Source: an uncultured Flammeovirgaceae bacterium
GTDB taxonomy: Bacteria; Bacteroidota; Bacteroidia; Cytophagales; Cyclobacteriaceae
Assembly: GCA_937899105.1 (NCBI GenBank)
Contig: CALBPF010000038.1
Coordinates: forward strand, 1-35,393
Reading direction: 5' to 3'
Length of the DNA stretch: 35,393 nucleotides
Part shown: piece after piece, positions 17,170 through 26,971 of the stretch
How the letters are laid out: each line of letters begins with the position of its first letter
How positions within the stretch are numbered: position 1 is the first letter of the stretch
Notes under the pieces: model-generated
The model's input: only the letters and a program-made list of their open reading frames with translations
Told to the model about the DNA's origin: nothing
The model's database searches: none
Program-made: the position numbers and the translations under genes

Positions 17170-17186
17170 TGGCACAAACCTGGAAA
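17170..17186 (+). promoter_or_regulatory. sigma-54-like promoter of the second permease operon
   Basis: TGGCACAAACCTGGAAA has a perfect TGGCAC -24 element and GA at the -12 position, the same deviation as at 14571. A start near 17196 would leave a 13-base leader before the ATG at 17209. It would drive array member 2 and possibly all of the tightly packed genes down to 34282. Confidence 0.5.
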
Positions 17187-17208
17187 CCAATACTCTAAAA
17201 ATCAGAAC

Positions 17209-19623
17209 ATGTTAGGAAACTATTTTAAAATTGCTCTTCGAAATATTCTAAAGTCCCCTGCCAACTTTATAGTGAACGTGGTAGGACTTTCCATAGGTAT
17301 GGCGGCTTGCGTTTTGATTGTGCAATTTGTACACTTCGAAACAGGATTTGACGCGTTTCACAAAGAGGCGGGTTCTATTGTAAGAGTAGTCACGAATAGT
17401 AATGAGGGTAAACTAGCTTCTACGCCGGTTCCCGTTGCTCCTTTGCTAGTAACTGAATTTGAGGAAGTTGAATTGGCAGTTAGATTCCGCGAAACTTCCG
17501 GTATCCTAGAGACCACGGATAACAAAGTATCTAGTACGTCCAATAATATTTTAATGACAGAGATGTCATTTTTGGAAGTGTTTGATTTCCCGCTGATATC
17601 CGGAAGCGTTGAATCCCTGAATACACCTGGTTCTATCATTCTCTCAGAGGAAATGGCCAATCAATATTTCGGTTCTGCAGAGGTACTGGGCAAAGAATTA
17701 AACATGTATGAAGACAATTTTGGCTTACTGAAACTGTCAGTAACAGGTGTGCTGAAATCAATTCCTAAAAATTCTCATCTTAGAATGGATGCGTTAATAT
17801 CGCTGAAGTCTATCGAGAATAATGACAGTTTTTGGGCTAAATTAGATAATTGGGGTTGGAATGATTTCTATACTTACGCAAAGTTGAAACCTGGTACCAG
17901 TATTTCTGAGAGTAGCGTAGTAGATTTTCTTGATAAATACATTGGCGAGGAGGCCCGACTTAATTCTAATCTGGAGGTTTTCTTTCAACCCATTGCCGAT
18001 ATCCATCTAAGCACTGATCTTGGAAATGAATATGGTCACAATAGGAGCGCCATCTCAGTTTATTTTTTGCTTTTGGTAGGTATTATTATTCTCTTAATGG
18101 CCGTAATAAATTATATCAACCTTGTCACAGCTAAGGGTTTTCAAAGGGCTAAAGAGGTTGGCATCAGAAAAAATTTAGGAGCAAATAAAGGTCAATTGGT
18201 GTCTCAATTCAGTTTTGAAGCCCTGTTTGTAAACCTAACCGCATTTCTCATAGCCATCACTGCCGTGCAACTTTCTATGCCTTTTTTAAGCGCTTCTATT
18301 GGTGGAGCGTATAAGGAACCACTGTTTTCGAATATTACAGTACTCTTGATCGCTTTTATTCCGGTATCGATAGGAATCCTTTGGTCTGCTGTTCAACCTT
18401 CATTACTGATTGCAGCATTTTCAATGAACGATATTTTAAAGGGTAAAGTGTCAAACTATGGGAAAGGACTACTTTACAGAAAGGGTAGTGTTGTAGTACA
18501 ATTCGTGCTGTCATTAGCTCTTATGATAACAAGCTTTATTATTTATAAGCAAGTGGCTTATTTCCAGAATAAGGATTTGGGCATAAATGTAGATCAGGTT
18601 ATTGTGGTAGAACGCCCTAAAAAGAATGTGAAACAATATGACGACCGTGCTCAATCATTTAAAGATAAACTTATATCATACGTCCAGGTTGAAGCAGTTT
18701 CAGTATCAGGTTCTATTCCATCCGGCGGATTTAACTGGTCAACCAGTAGTTTGAAGCGTACCGATAAATCGCAGGCAGGCGAAAGCGAGCAAGGTATTTC
18801 AATTACTTATATTGATAATGCATACTATGATGTTTATCAACCGGAAATTGTAGCGGGTTCTGCGCAGTATAAGGGCGAGGATACATCGTTAAAGGCCCTG
18901 ATTAATGAATCGGCTTTAGCGCCATTGAAGTTTGAGTCTGCCGACGAAGCAATCGATAAGCTTGTATCGACCAGCGAAATATCTATTAAAATCATTGGGG
19001 TGATAAAGAACTACAACCATCGTTCTTTAAAAGTGAATGTTGAACCGGCGCTATACCTTCTTAATAATAATCCTAACTATTTTTCAATACGGTACAACAC
19101 AGGCAATGACCCCTTAGCTTCTACTAAAAAAGTTCTAGATGTTGTTCAACGGGAGTACAAGCAAGCTTTTCCTGATAACCTTTATCAATACGAGTTTCTC
19201 GATGACCGATTTGAGCGTCAGTATAAAAGTGAAACCGACTTTGGCTGGGTCATGCTGATATTTACTTTACTTGGTATTTTTTTAGCCGCTTTGGGTTTGT
19301 TTAGCCTGTCAGCTTATAACCTCTCTCAAAGAACAAAGGAAGTAGGCGTTAGAAAAGTACTTGGAGCTAATACTATTTCTTTGTTATTGAGTTTAGCGCT
19401 TGATTTCATCAAACTGATCGGTATTGCATTATTAATAGCCGTACCACTAGCATACTATCTTGGGCAGCAATGGTTGGATGAATTTGCTAACAAAATTGAC
19501 TTCACATTTGGTATTTTTCTTCTACCAATTTTAGCTCTTGTGTTCATTACACTTTCCACAACCGCCTACCACATGATGAAATTAGCGCGGATCAATCCTG
19601 TAGATAGTCTCAGATATGAATAG
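17209..19623 (+). CDS. MacB/FtsX-type permease, array member 2
   Basis: This 804-residue permease has the family architecture: helix about 20-45, MacB_PCD, helices from about 283, FtsX motif RAKEVGIRKNLGAN near 314, a second periplasmic domain, helices from about 681 and RTKEVGVRKVLGAN near 708. It ends in NPVDSLRYE. The usual SGLYPA turn is replaced by a divergent segment (WSAVQPSLLIAA). It is the first gene of a dense run of genes. Its stop overlaps an upstream in-frame ATG of the next gene, which suggests translational coupling. Confidence 0.88.
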   Translation: MLGNYFKIALRNILKSPANFIVNVVGLSIGMAACVLIVQFVHFETGFDAFHKEAGSIVRVVTNSNEGKLASTPVPVAPLLVTEFEEVELAVRFRETSGILETTDNKVSSTSNNILMTEMSFLEVFDFPLISGSVESLNTPGSIILSEEMANQYFGSAEVLGKELNMYEDNFGLLKLSVTGVLKSIPKNSHLRMDALISLKSIENNDSFWAKLDNWGWNDFYTYAKLKPGTSISESSVVDFLDKYIGEEARLNSNLEVFFQPIADIHLSTDLGNEYGHNRSAISVYFLLLVGIIILLMAVINYINLVTAKGFQRAKEVGIRKNLGANKGQLVSQFSFEALFVNLTAFLIAITAVQLSMPFLSASIGGAYKEPLFSNITVLLIAFIPVSIGILWSAVQPSLLIAAFSMNDILKGKVSNYGKGLLYRKGSVVVQFVLSLALMITSFIIYKQVAYFQNKDLGINVDQVIVVERPKKNVKQYDDRAQSFKDKLISYVQVEAVSVSGSIPSGGFNWSTSSLKRTDKSQAGESEQGISITYIDNAYYDVYQPEIVAGSAQYKGEDTSLKALINESALAPLKFESADEAIDKLVSTSEISIKIIGVIKNYNHRSLKVNVEPALYLLNNNPNYFSIRYNTGNDPLASTKKVLDVVQREYKQAFPDNLYQYEFLDDRFERQYKSETDFGWVMLIFTLLGIFLAALGLFSLSAYNLSQRTKEVGVRKVLGANTISLLLSLALDFIKLIGIALLIAVPLAYYLGQQWLDEFANKIDFTFGIFLLPILALVFITLSTTAYHMMKLARINPVDSLRYE

Positions 19624-19627
19624 AACT

Positions 19628-20137
19628 ATGAAAAAATTAATAACCAGTCTAATCTTTTTTTCTTGGGCCTTTTCAATTTACGCCCAGTCATACACAGATA
19701 AGTTAGCCATTGTTGAACTATTGGAAGGTAACTGGAAAGGTAATTTAAGTTATCTCAATTTTCAGGATGATAAAACAAGGGGCACAGTAGACCTTGAGAT
19801 TAAAGGCGTCCGTTCTGAAAATGAGGTGGAATTGAAATACACGTATTATAACAATGGTGTGGTAGTGAGGGAAGGTAAGGATAAGGTAGTGGCAGATAAT
19901 AATGCTAATAAATTCAACTTCAATGATGTCTGGGATTTAGAAAGCTTTGAAAAGACTGGGGAAGATGAATATGTAATTGTATTATCAACTAAAGGGAAAG
20001 ACAACGGTAAGCGCTCACTGATGCGGAAAACTATAAATATATCTGCTTCTAATTTAACGATTAGGCGCGATATTAAGTACCTAAAGGCTGACACGGATTA
20101 TTTTAACAGGCACATTTATAGGCTGGAGAAACAGTAA
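19628..20137 (+). CDS. secreted hypothetical protein, small beta-rich
   Basis: The product is 169 residues from the ATG at 19628 (MKKLITSLIF), 4 bp after the permease stop. An ATG at 19616 is in frame but would place four residues before a good signal peptide. The signal peptide ends near SIYAQ (about residue 20 from the preferred start). The mature part alternates short hydrophobic and charged strands (GNWKGNLSYLNF, VELKYTYYNNG, DEYVIVLSTKG), which resembles lipocalin-like or DUF1579-like barrels, but I cannot assign a family. It is probably periplasmic and co-expressed with the permeases. Confidence 0.75.
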   Translation: MKKLITSLIFFSWAFSIYAQSYTDKLAIVELLEGNWKGNLSYLNFQDDKTRGTVDLEIKGVRSENEVELKYTYYNNGVVVREGKDKVVADNNANKFNFNDVWDLESFEKTGEDEYVIVLSTKGKDNGKRSLMRKTINISASNLTIRRDIKYLKADTDYFNRHIYRLEKQ

Positions 20138-20140
20138 GTT

Positions 20141-21565
20141 ATGCATAGAACGCTCTTTTTTATTTTAGCCAATATAGGCTTCGTTTCAGCTTTGTCCGCT
20201 CAGATTTTAGTGTTTGTTGACGAGTCAAAGAAACTGGACCAAGAGTTCATCAATGAGTATTATCCTGAAATTAATGAGGTAGCGGCCGGGCTTGATATTG
20301 GCATACAAAAATTCGATATTAGAGAAGGAGCGCCTGAAGAGGTAACACTTACACCGCAAATTGCCTTCCAAAATGAATATGGCCGTTCATTTTATGTAGG
20401 CAGGTATTCTGAAATATCCCGGTTCAAGGTTTTTCTTCGAACAGTAGCGAGAAATCCTCAGAGGCGGAAACCTAATATTAAAAAAGATATACTGAGTTAT
20501 AATTCAGGGCGTTCTACGGCCGCGGCGCCCGTTAAAATTACTTCATTACAAGGAAAATACACCGGAAATAAAGGTGAGTTCTACCAAAAAGCCTTGGCCG
20601 CTTTTAACTCTGGTTTTGAGCGATTTTCCATCAGTAAAACGCTCAATTTTAAACGTACGGACCGGTTGTTTTATCTTGATATCCATCCGTTTGTGAGTGA
20701 AGATGGCTTGCTGTATTTGTCCTACGAAATATACAGCCAATTCAATTGTGTAGTACCTGTATATAGTCGGTTAATTAACCCTATGGTGGGTAAAGTAGCT
20801 GCATTTGAGGAGGTTTTTAAGCAATTGGGACACATTCTGGAGGCAAAAGTCTTTGAGATTAGCTCCACCGCCCAGAATGGCGATGCATTTAACCCGATTA
20901 AAAATGACATACGATCAAAAAGCTGGGGTGATCTTGGCTTAGAAGCATCGTCCACTCAAGGTATTGAGAACGCTACTATCATTGATGCCGGAGACCTTTC
21001 GAATTCCTGGTCTGTATTGGGAGCCGTAGATAAGATAACACCTATTATTCAGTTTAACTTTTTAGCGCCTTTGGATAATTACGCCGGAGAAGTAAAGGAT
21101 CTTGAAGGAAAGATGAACTGGAACGGCGACAAACTTTCAGGAGTATTCGAGGTGGCTACTAGCAATGTTACGATGGGTGAGGAGACTTACGATAACAACG
21201 TTCACAAGAAATACATCAGAGTAAAGCGATTCCCTAAGGCCCAGTTTACTTTTGATGATTTTACGCTGGAAAAACGATCTCTTATTTATGATGAACCAGA
21301 AACGCTTCTAATTCCAGGCGTTTTCCTTTTCATGGGTAAGGAACGCGAAATAGTAGCTGTAAGTAATATAATTCCTTACATGACTGAAGATGGGAAAACC
21401 AATCTCATTGTCAGAGCTGAATTTGATCTCGATATTTATGAACACTCAAAAGTAAGAGGCCCGGATGGTCCTCAAGAAGCTAGAAAGAATATGCATTTTC
21501 AACTCAATTTTATAATGAATCGGCAAAATGAAACTAGTAATCAGAACAACTCAAACTCAAAATAA
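20141..21565 (+). CDS. secreted two-domain protein with C-terminal YceI-like domain
   Basis: This 474-residue protein has a signal peptide (about 1-20). The N-terminal domain (about 21-250) is not one I recognise. The C-terminal part (about 315-460) resembles YceI, the polyisoprenoid-binding fold: GVFEVATSNVTMGEETYDN, then HKKYIRVKRFPKAQFTF (the 'yP.a.F' signature), then paired strands. YceI proteins are periplasmic lipocalin-like binders. It ends with an Asn/Ser-rich tail. Three bp separate it from the gene before, and the next gene starts one base after its stop. The YceI assignment is moderate and the function of the first domain is unknown. Confidence 0.75.
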   Translation: MHRTLFFILANIGFVSALSAQILVFVDESKKLDQEFINEYYPEINEVAAGLDIGIQKFDIREGAPEEVTLTPQIAFQNEYGRSFYVGRYSEISRFKVFLRTVARNPQRRKPNIKKDILSYNSGRSTAAAPVKITSLQGKYTGNKGEFYQKALAAFNSGFERFSISKTLNFKRTDRLFYLDIHPFVSEDGLLYLSYEIYSQFNCVVPVYSRLINPMVGKVAAFEEVFKQLGHILEAKVFEISSTAQNGDAFNPIKNDIRSKSWGDLGLEASSTQGIENATIIDAGDLSNSWSVLGAVDKITPIIQFNFLAPLDNYAGEVKDLEGKMNWNGDKLSGVFEVATSNVTMGEETYDNNVHKKYIRVKRFPKAQFTFDDFTLEKRSLIYDEPETLLIPGVFLFMGKEREIVAVSNIIPYMTEDGKTNLIVRAEFDLDIYEHSKVRGPDGPQEARKNMHFQLNFIMNRQNETSNQNNSNSK

Positions 21566-21566
21566 A

Positions 21567-22130
21567 ATGGACAGATTTAAAATCACTTTCGCTGTTTTTG
21601 TAATCGTATTGGCTGCTATCGTTGAGTGGGCCTTTCATGATCCACATGCATTTGAAATCGTGGAGGAACCGCCCGGTGTAATTCAGGCTATTGGAAACGC
21701 CGGCAGTGAACAGATATTTACATTCAAAAAGTGGAAAATTGAAAAACTTGACTGGACGCCCGGTGATTACGAGAATATAAAGCTGGAGGTACTTATTGAT
21801 TGCAAATCGTTAAGCAACGATTGGAAAGACCTGGAAAAGAATATTCGTAAGAAAAAAGACTATTTCTATGTAAAGAAATTCCCAACAGCGAAAGTCATTG
21901 TGAATGGGGCTCAAAAGGTTTCTGATCAGGAATATGCGACTGATATGGAATTGACCTTAAAGGGGATCACCAAAACAGTTCCCGTCACATTCACTGTTGA
22001 TGCCTCCAACAATCTGAAGATCAAAGGCAGTGGTAAAATAAATCGGAGAAAGTTCAAGTTCACAGGTGGTGGACCAAAGGACGAGGTTCCCCTTAGTTTT
22101 GAAATAACACTTCCATCCGCAAACATTTAA
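21567..22130 (+). CDS. YceI-family periplasmic protein
   Basis: The product is 187 residues from the ATG at 21567 (MDRFKITFAV). The longer in-frame start at 21528 overlaps the previous gene and precedes a clear signal/anchor helix (about 4-22), so it is rejected. YceI signatures are present: KKDYFYVKKFPTAKVIV, the MELTLKGITKTVPVTFTV strand pair and GSGKINRRKF. YceI binds long-chain isoprenoids or related lipids in a barrel. Placed with a second YceI-like gene between permeases, it may carry or sense a lipid that the permeases handle (inference). Confidence 0.85.
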   Translation: MDRFKITFAVFVIVLAAIVEWAFHDPHAFEIVEEPPGVIQAIGNAGSEQIFTFKKWKIEKLDWTPGDYENIKLEVLIDCKSLSNDWKDLEKNIRKKKDYFYVKKFPTAKVIVNGAQKVSDQEYATDMELTLKGITKTVPVTFTVDASNNLKIKGSGKINRRKFKFTGGGPKDEVPLSFEITLPSANI

Positions 22131-22148
22131 GCAAAAAGACCTGAGCAA

Positions 22149-24554
22149 ATGTTAAAAAGCTACGTTAAAACAGCCATAAGGACTCTTCTTAAGAGTCGTA
22201 TATTTTCAACGATCAATATTTTTGGTTTAGCCATTGGAATGGCTTCGACTTTGCTGATCGCACATTACGTAAAATTCGAAAGAAGCTACGAACGGCATTA
22301 TGCTAATGCTGAGAACATCTACAGAATAACACTTGATCTGTATAATGATGGTGAGTTCGTTGTGAACGATTGTGAAACCTATCAAACTTTAGGACCGGAG
22401 TTCAAAGCTGAGATGCCAGAAGTTTTGGACTTCGCACGCTTTTTTCATTTGGGTACGTCAGAAATATATGTTCCTGCCTCTGATACCAGGAATTATGAAC
22501 ATCTGATCTACTTTGCTGATGCGTCGGCATTTACGCTTTTTGATTACAACATAAAGTTTGGTGATCCGGCCGCTGCATTTGATAAACCACACAAGGTGTT
22601 GGTAAATGAATCAATTGCTAATAAATATTTTGGCAGATCTGATATTATCGGCGAACGAATTGAAATTGGCTCTCGAGATACACCCTTTGAGGTGGTTGGA
22701 GTCATGGAAGATTTACCACAAAACACTCATCTTAAGTTTGATATCCTTATATCCCATAATACAATACCCAAAATATGGAGTTGGTATGAGAAATATCCAT
22801 GGGGTGGTAATAATGAATATACTTACCTCTTAATGGACCCTAATGCCAATCTGAAGGCATTTAATACTAAGCTCGAGGAGTACTCCCTGGGCAATGACAA
22901 GATGGAAGATGAAATCATCATTGCCGAGAAAATCACCACCATTCATTTGTATTCAAATAAAACGTTTGAGCCCGAAGTAAATGGAAGCGCTCAAACCGTG
23001 AACTTTATGGTCATTATTGCCATTTTTATTTTGCTTTTAGCCTGGGTCAATTATGTTAACTTATCTACTTCCAAAGCGCTGGAACGAGCCAAAGAAGTAG
23101 GTGTGCGCAAAGTAGTAGGCTCTTCTAAGGGCCAGTTAGTTGGTCAGTTCATATTTGACTCTTTTCTGGTAAATTTTTTGGCGGCAGTTCTGGCGTTTAC
23201 TCTGGTACAAATGTCTATTCCATACTTCAAGAATCTAACCGGTCAGGATCTACCATCTTCTATTCTGGCCGAACCTCAACTCATGTTACTGCTAACCCTG
23301 ATGATATTGTTAGGTACATTGGTTTCAGGTTTATACCCAGCTATAGTGTTGTCTTCATTTAAGCCTGTGTCCGTGCTGAAGGGAAAATTCACAAACTCCG
23401 CGAAAGGGTTGCTATTAAGAAAAGGGCTGGTGACTTTCCAATTTTTAACTACTGTGGTTTTATTAAGTGTGTCGCTAGCGGTTTATTTTCAGGTTCAATA
23501 CTTATCTGATACGGATCTCGGCATTAACATAGATAATACTCTGGTACTTCGTTCTCCCCCGGGAAATCAATCTGACTCGATCTATTCCAGCCTGGCAAAT
23601 ACGTTTCAAAATAAGATGGCGCAAAGTAGTCTCGTTTCCGGAGTAACGAATACAGATGGGATACCTGGTTCAGAGCTTCATGACATTTCCACAAGCACAG
23701 GTATTAAAAGAGTAGAGGCTGATGAAAAGGAAGGGGCTTACAACTATTACCACTATGGAGTTAAGGAAAATTTCTTTGGAGTGATGGAAGTAGAGTTTGT
23801 TGCCGGAAAGGGGATTGTAGACGGTGTTGAAAATAGAGTGGTCATCAACGAAAAGGCAGTTCAAACACTCGGATTTGATAGCCCTGAAGGAGCCATAGGA
23901 AAGAAGATCACGTTTAATATGGCTGATAAGCCATCTGAAGTTGTAGGCGTATTTCGCAACTTTTTTCAAAGGTCGCCTAAAGAGGTGCACATTCCAATGA
24001 TTATTTACGCCGGGGGTGGGGATCTGTTTGTAATCAAGTCAAATTCCGGACGACCTAAAGAGTTACTCTCTGAAGTAGAAGCAACCTGGAAAGAAGTATT
24101 TCCAAATAACGCACTTGACTACTACTTTCTTGACGATCGTTACAACTTTCAATACGAGACAGATCAGCGTTTTGGCAATGTAACCATATTGTTCACAATT
24201 CTTTCCGTTCTCATCGCCGTTTTGGGATTATTTGGGTTGTCCACTTTCACCATACTTCAGCGAAAAAAAGAGATTGGTATAAGAAAAGTACTCGGGTCTT
24301 CACTCGTTGGTCTTATTCGACTTTTATCGCAGGATTTTATTAGGTTGGTACTCCTTGCCGGTATCCTGGATGTTCCTATTGGCTTATATATTGTCAACTT
24401 ATGGCTGGATAATTATGCCAGTCAAATAGAAATTGAATGGTGGCTATTCGCTATACCTATTGCCTTGATACTCTTGATTGCCTTTTCTACGGTAATAGGT
24501 CAGACGCTAAAAACGGCAACTGAAAATCCCGTGAATAGCTTAAGACAGGAATAG
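22149..24554 (+). CDS. MacB/FtsX-type permease, array member 3
   Basis: This 801-residue permease starts 18 bp after the YceI gene. It has an N-terminal helix (about 20-42), MacB_PCD, helices from about 286 with ERAKEVGVRKVVGS near 313, an intact SGLYPA turn followed by VLKGKF, a second periplasmic domain, and C-terminal helices with RKKEIGIRKVLGSS near 705. The tail is NPVNSLRQE. It has no ATPase domain. Spacing of 2 bp to the next permease indicates an operon. Confidence 0.88.
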   Translation: MLKSYVKTAIRTLLKSRIFSTINIFGLAIGMASTLLIAHYVKFERSYERHYANAENIYRITLDLYNDGEFVVNDCETYQTLGPEFKAEMPEVLDFARFFHLGTSEIYVPASDTRNYEHLIYFADASAFTLFDYNIKFGDPAAAFDKPHKVLVNESIANKYFGRSDIIGERIEIGSRDTPFEVVGVMEDLPQNTHLKFDILISHNTIPKIWSWYEKYPWGGNNEYTYLLMDPNANLKAFNTKLEEYSLGNDKMEDEIIIAEKITTIHLYSNKTFEPEVNGSAQTVNFMVIIAIFILLLAWVNYVNLSTSKALERAKEVGVRKVVGSSKGQLVGQFIFDSFLVNFLAAVLAFTLVQMSIPYFKNLTGQDLPSSILAEPQLMLLLTLMILLGTLVSGLYPAIVLSSFKPVSVLKGKFTNSAKGLLLRKGLVTFQFLTTVVLLSVSLAVYFQVQYLSDTDLGINIDNTLVLRSPPGNQSDSIYSSLANTFQNKMAQSSLVSGVTNTDGIPGSELHDISTSTGIKRVEADEKEGAYNYYHYGVKENFFGVMEVEFVAGKGIVDGVENRVVINEKAVQTLGFDSPEGAIGKKITFNMADKPSEVVGVFRNFFQRSPKEVHIPMIIYAGGGDLFVIKSNSGRPKELLSEVEATWKEVFPNNALDYYFLDDRYNFQYETDQRFGNVTILFTILSVLIAVLGLFGLSTFTILQRKKEIGIRKVLGSSLVGLIRLLSQDFIRLVLLAGILDVPIGLYIVNLWLDNYASQIEIEWWLFAIPIALILLIAFSTVIGQTLKTATENPVNSLRQE

Positions 24555-24556
24555 TC

Positions 24557-26968
24557 GTGCTGAGGAGTTATATCAAAATAGCGTGGAGGAATTTACTTAG
24601 ACAACGGGTTTTCTCGTTGATAAATGTACTTGGCTTGGCCATGGGCATGACAGCTTTCTTTTTTATCACTCAGTACACTAATTTCCACAATAGCTTTGAC
24701 ACCTTTCACTTAGATCATAACCGGATGTATCGGATCGGGCAGACCTGGTTCAAGAACGGTGAAATTGAAATTGACGGGGTTACCAACTGGTATGCTTCGG
24801 GTCTGGCATTTGAAAAGAATATACCTGAAGTTGAAAGCTATGTTAGATTAAGGGAATGGGTGGGCCGGTCAGCTGTAGAGTATGATGGAACCAGTTTGCC
24901 TCAGGATAATATCTTTTTTGCTGACAGATCATTTTTTCATTTTTTTGATTACAAATGGCTTAAAGGGGATATAAATACCGCTTTTGATCAACTCAATGAT
25001 GTGGTCATTTCATTACAAACGGCTACTAAATATTTTGGTGATGAAGATCCGATAGGTAAAAGTATTCTACTGAAACAAGGTGGGTATAATGAGGAACACC
25101 TGGTTAAAGGAGTTATACACATACCGGAAAACAGTTGGCTTCAGCCTGAGGTATTGCTCAACTACGAGCGTTTTGGTGATTACGGGAATTCAAACTGGGT
25201 ATGGTCTGATGTTTACCTTTTCCTCAAATTTCAACCGGGAATTAACCCAGAGGATTTGAGTAACAAATTCAATAAAATAATGGAACCTCATGCTGATATC
25301 TGGCGCTCGGAAGGCTATGAGGTGGCCATGACATTTGACCGTATGGATCAACTTCATACGATTACAAAACCATCAAAGATCAGTAGCTACGTTGATCCTG
25401 ATACACTCTCTATCCTGACCCTAGCAGCCTTAGCCGTGCTGGCGATGGCATGGATAAATTCAATACAGTTAAACACCTCACAAGCCTTAAGCAGAGCGAA
25501 GGAAGTAGGTATCCGCCGAACCATGGGGTCTGGGGTAGTAACCTTTTTCTTGCAGTTCCTAGTTGAATCCCTCTTTCTGAATTTTATAGCCTTTAGTCTG
25601 TCCTACACTCTATTTCAAAGTTTTAGCCCACTTCTTTACCCACTCTTAGAACTTGATGTCATTCCATTTCAATATGGCGCTGTTATCAGGCAAGGCTTGG
25701 TAATTGTGATTGTGGGATCGCTGATAACGGGTCTCTATCCAACCATTGTATTTGGTTTTCAAAACCCGGGTGATGTGCTTAAGCGCAAAACGCTAAATGT
25801 TGGAAAAGGAATTAGTGGTTTTCGAAATACCATGCTCATACTTCAGCTTACGTTGTCTTGCACACTTATTTCGGGTGCGGCATTTATATTTTTCCATCTC
25901 AAAGACATTCAAAAGCGTGATATTGGATATGATATTTCACAATTGATGGTCATTAATACGCCTATTGTGAAAGACTCTGTCTTTAACCAAAGGCTTGAGA
26001 CCTTTAAAAAAAGGCTTAATCAAGAGTCAGATATTTTACATGTCTCGTTTACTTCCGATGTTCCCGGTAAGCGAGTGGCTTCCAACCATACGAGCTTAAG
26101 AAAAGTAGGAGCAAGTCCTGATCAGATCAATTCAAACTGGGTAATGAGAGCTGATGAAGCATTTTTGGAGACCTATGGATTGGAGTTACTCACAGGAAGA
26201 GGATTTGTCGAACAGGATATTCGTCATGGTAAGTCATTGATGCTGAACGAATCAGCCGTTTATAACCTCGGTTTCAAGTCCCCTGAAGACGCCCTCGGCT
26301 CGGATCTGCTGTGGGATGGCATCAACGAACCAGAAGGCTATAAAGTAGTTGGAGTAATTAAAGATTATCATCATACGTCCTTCAAAAACAAGATTAACCC
26401 AACTATCTATGTTCCCCTAACACGCTGGAAAAACTACATTACAGTAAAACTGAATTCGGAGGATCTGGCGGGCTCAATAACCACTTTAAGCAGGATATAT
26501 GTAGAAACGTTTGATGATGATTTGTTTGATTATACGCTACTAAGCGACTATTACTATAAACAGTATGATCAAGACCGCCAACTTGGTGAGCTTATCTCCA
26601 TGTTTGGTTTCATCTCTTTGGTCATTGTCTCATTCTGCCTCGTAGGTTATGCGGGCATGGTGCTCCATAAGCGCAAAAAAGAAATTAGCGTTCGTAAGGT
26701 TTTTGGGGCTTCCATGTCCTCCCTATTTGTGCTTTTGTCGGGCAGGTTTGTACGGTACATTCTAACGAGCTACATTTTAGCTACATCACTAGTTTACTGG
26801 TATGGTTCAGAATGGTTGTCACAGTATTTAGTCGATATTAATATTAACCAATTAGTACTTCTATCGCCTTTGGTCATGATGTTCTTAATCGCGGGAGTGA
26901 GCATTATGTCAAAGATGGCTCAAACTATTCAGGTTAATCCAATCACAATTTTGAAAGAACAGAATTAA
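24557..26968 (+). CDS. MacB/FtsX-type permease, array member 4
   Basis: This 803-residue permease uses GTG (VLRSYIKIAWRNLL) 2 bp after the previous stop. The N-terminus aligns with its paralogues, which supports this start. Architecture is as in its neighbours: middle helices from about 283 with RAKEVGIRRTMGS near 309, turn TGLYPT, C-terminal helices with RKKEISVRKVFGAS near 706. The tail is a divergent NPITILKEQN. It has no ATPase domain. The helix before the last FtsX motif is more polar (SFCLVGYAGMVL) than in the others. Confidence 0.88.
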   Translation: MLRSYIKIAWRNLLRQRVFSLINVLGLAMGMTAFFFITQYTNFHNSFDTFHLDHNRMYRIGQTWFKNGEIEIDGVTNWYASGLAFEKNIPEVESYVRLREWVGRSAVEYDGTSLPQDNIFFADRSFFHFFDYKWLKGDINTAFDQLNDVVISLQTATKYFGDEDPIGKSILLKQGGYNEEHLVKGVIHIPENSWLQPEVLLNYERFGDYGNSNWVWSDVYLFLKFQPGINPEDLSNKFNKIMEPHADIWRSEGYEVAMTFDRMDQLHTITKPSKISSYVDPDTLSILTLAALAVLAMAWINSIQLNTSQALSRAKEVGIRRTMGSGVVTFFLQFLVESLFLNFIAFSLSYTLFQSFSPLLYPLLELDVIPFQYGAVIRQGLVIVIVGSLITGLYPTIVFGFQNPGDVLKRKTLNVGKGISGFRNTMLILQLTLSCTLISGAAFIFFHLKDIQKRDIGYDISQLMVINTPIVKDSVFNQRLETFKKRLNQESDILHVSFTSDVPGKRVASNHTSLRKVGASPDQINSNWVMRADEAFLETYGLELLTGRGFVEQDIRHGKSLMLNESAVYNLGFKSPEDALGSDLLWDGINEPEGYKVVGVIKDYHHTSFKNKINPTIYVPLTRWKNYITVKLNSEDLAGSITTLSRIYVETFDDDLFDYTLLSDYYYKQYDQDRQLGELISMFGFISLVIVSFCLVGYAGMVLHKRKKEISVRKVFGASMSSLFVLLSGRFVRYILTSYILATSLVYWYGSEWLSQYLVDININQLVLLSPLVMMFLIAGVSIMSKMAQTIQVNPITILKEQN

Positions 26969-26971
26969 GTC

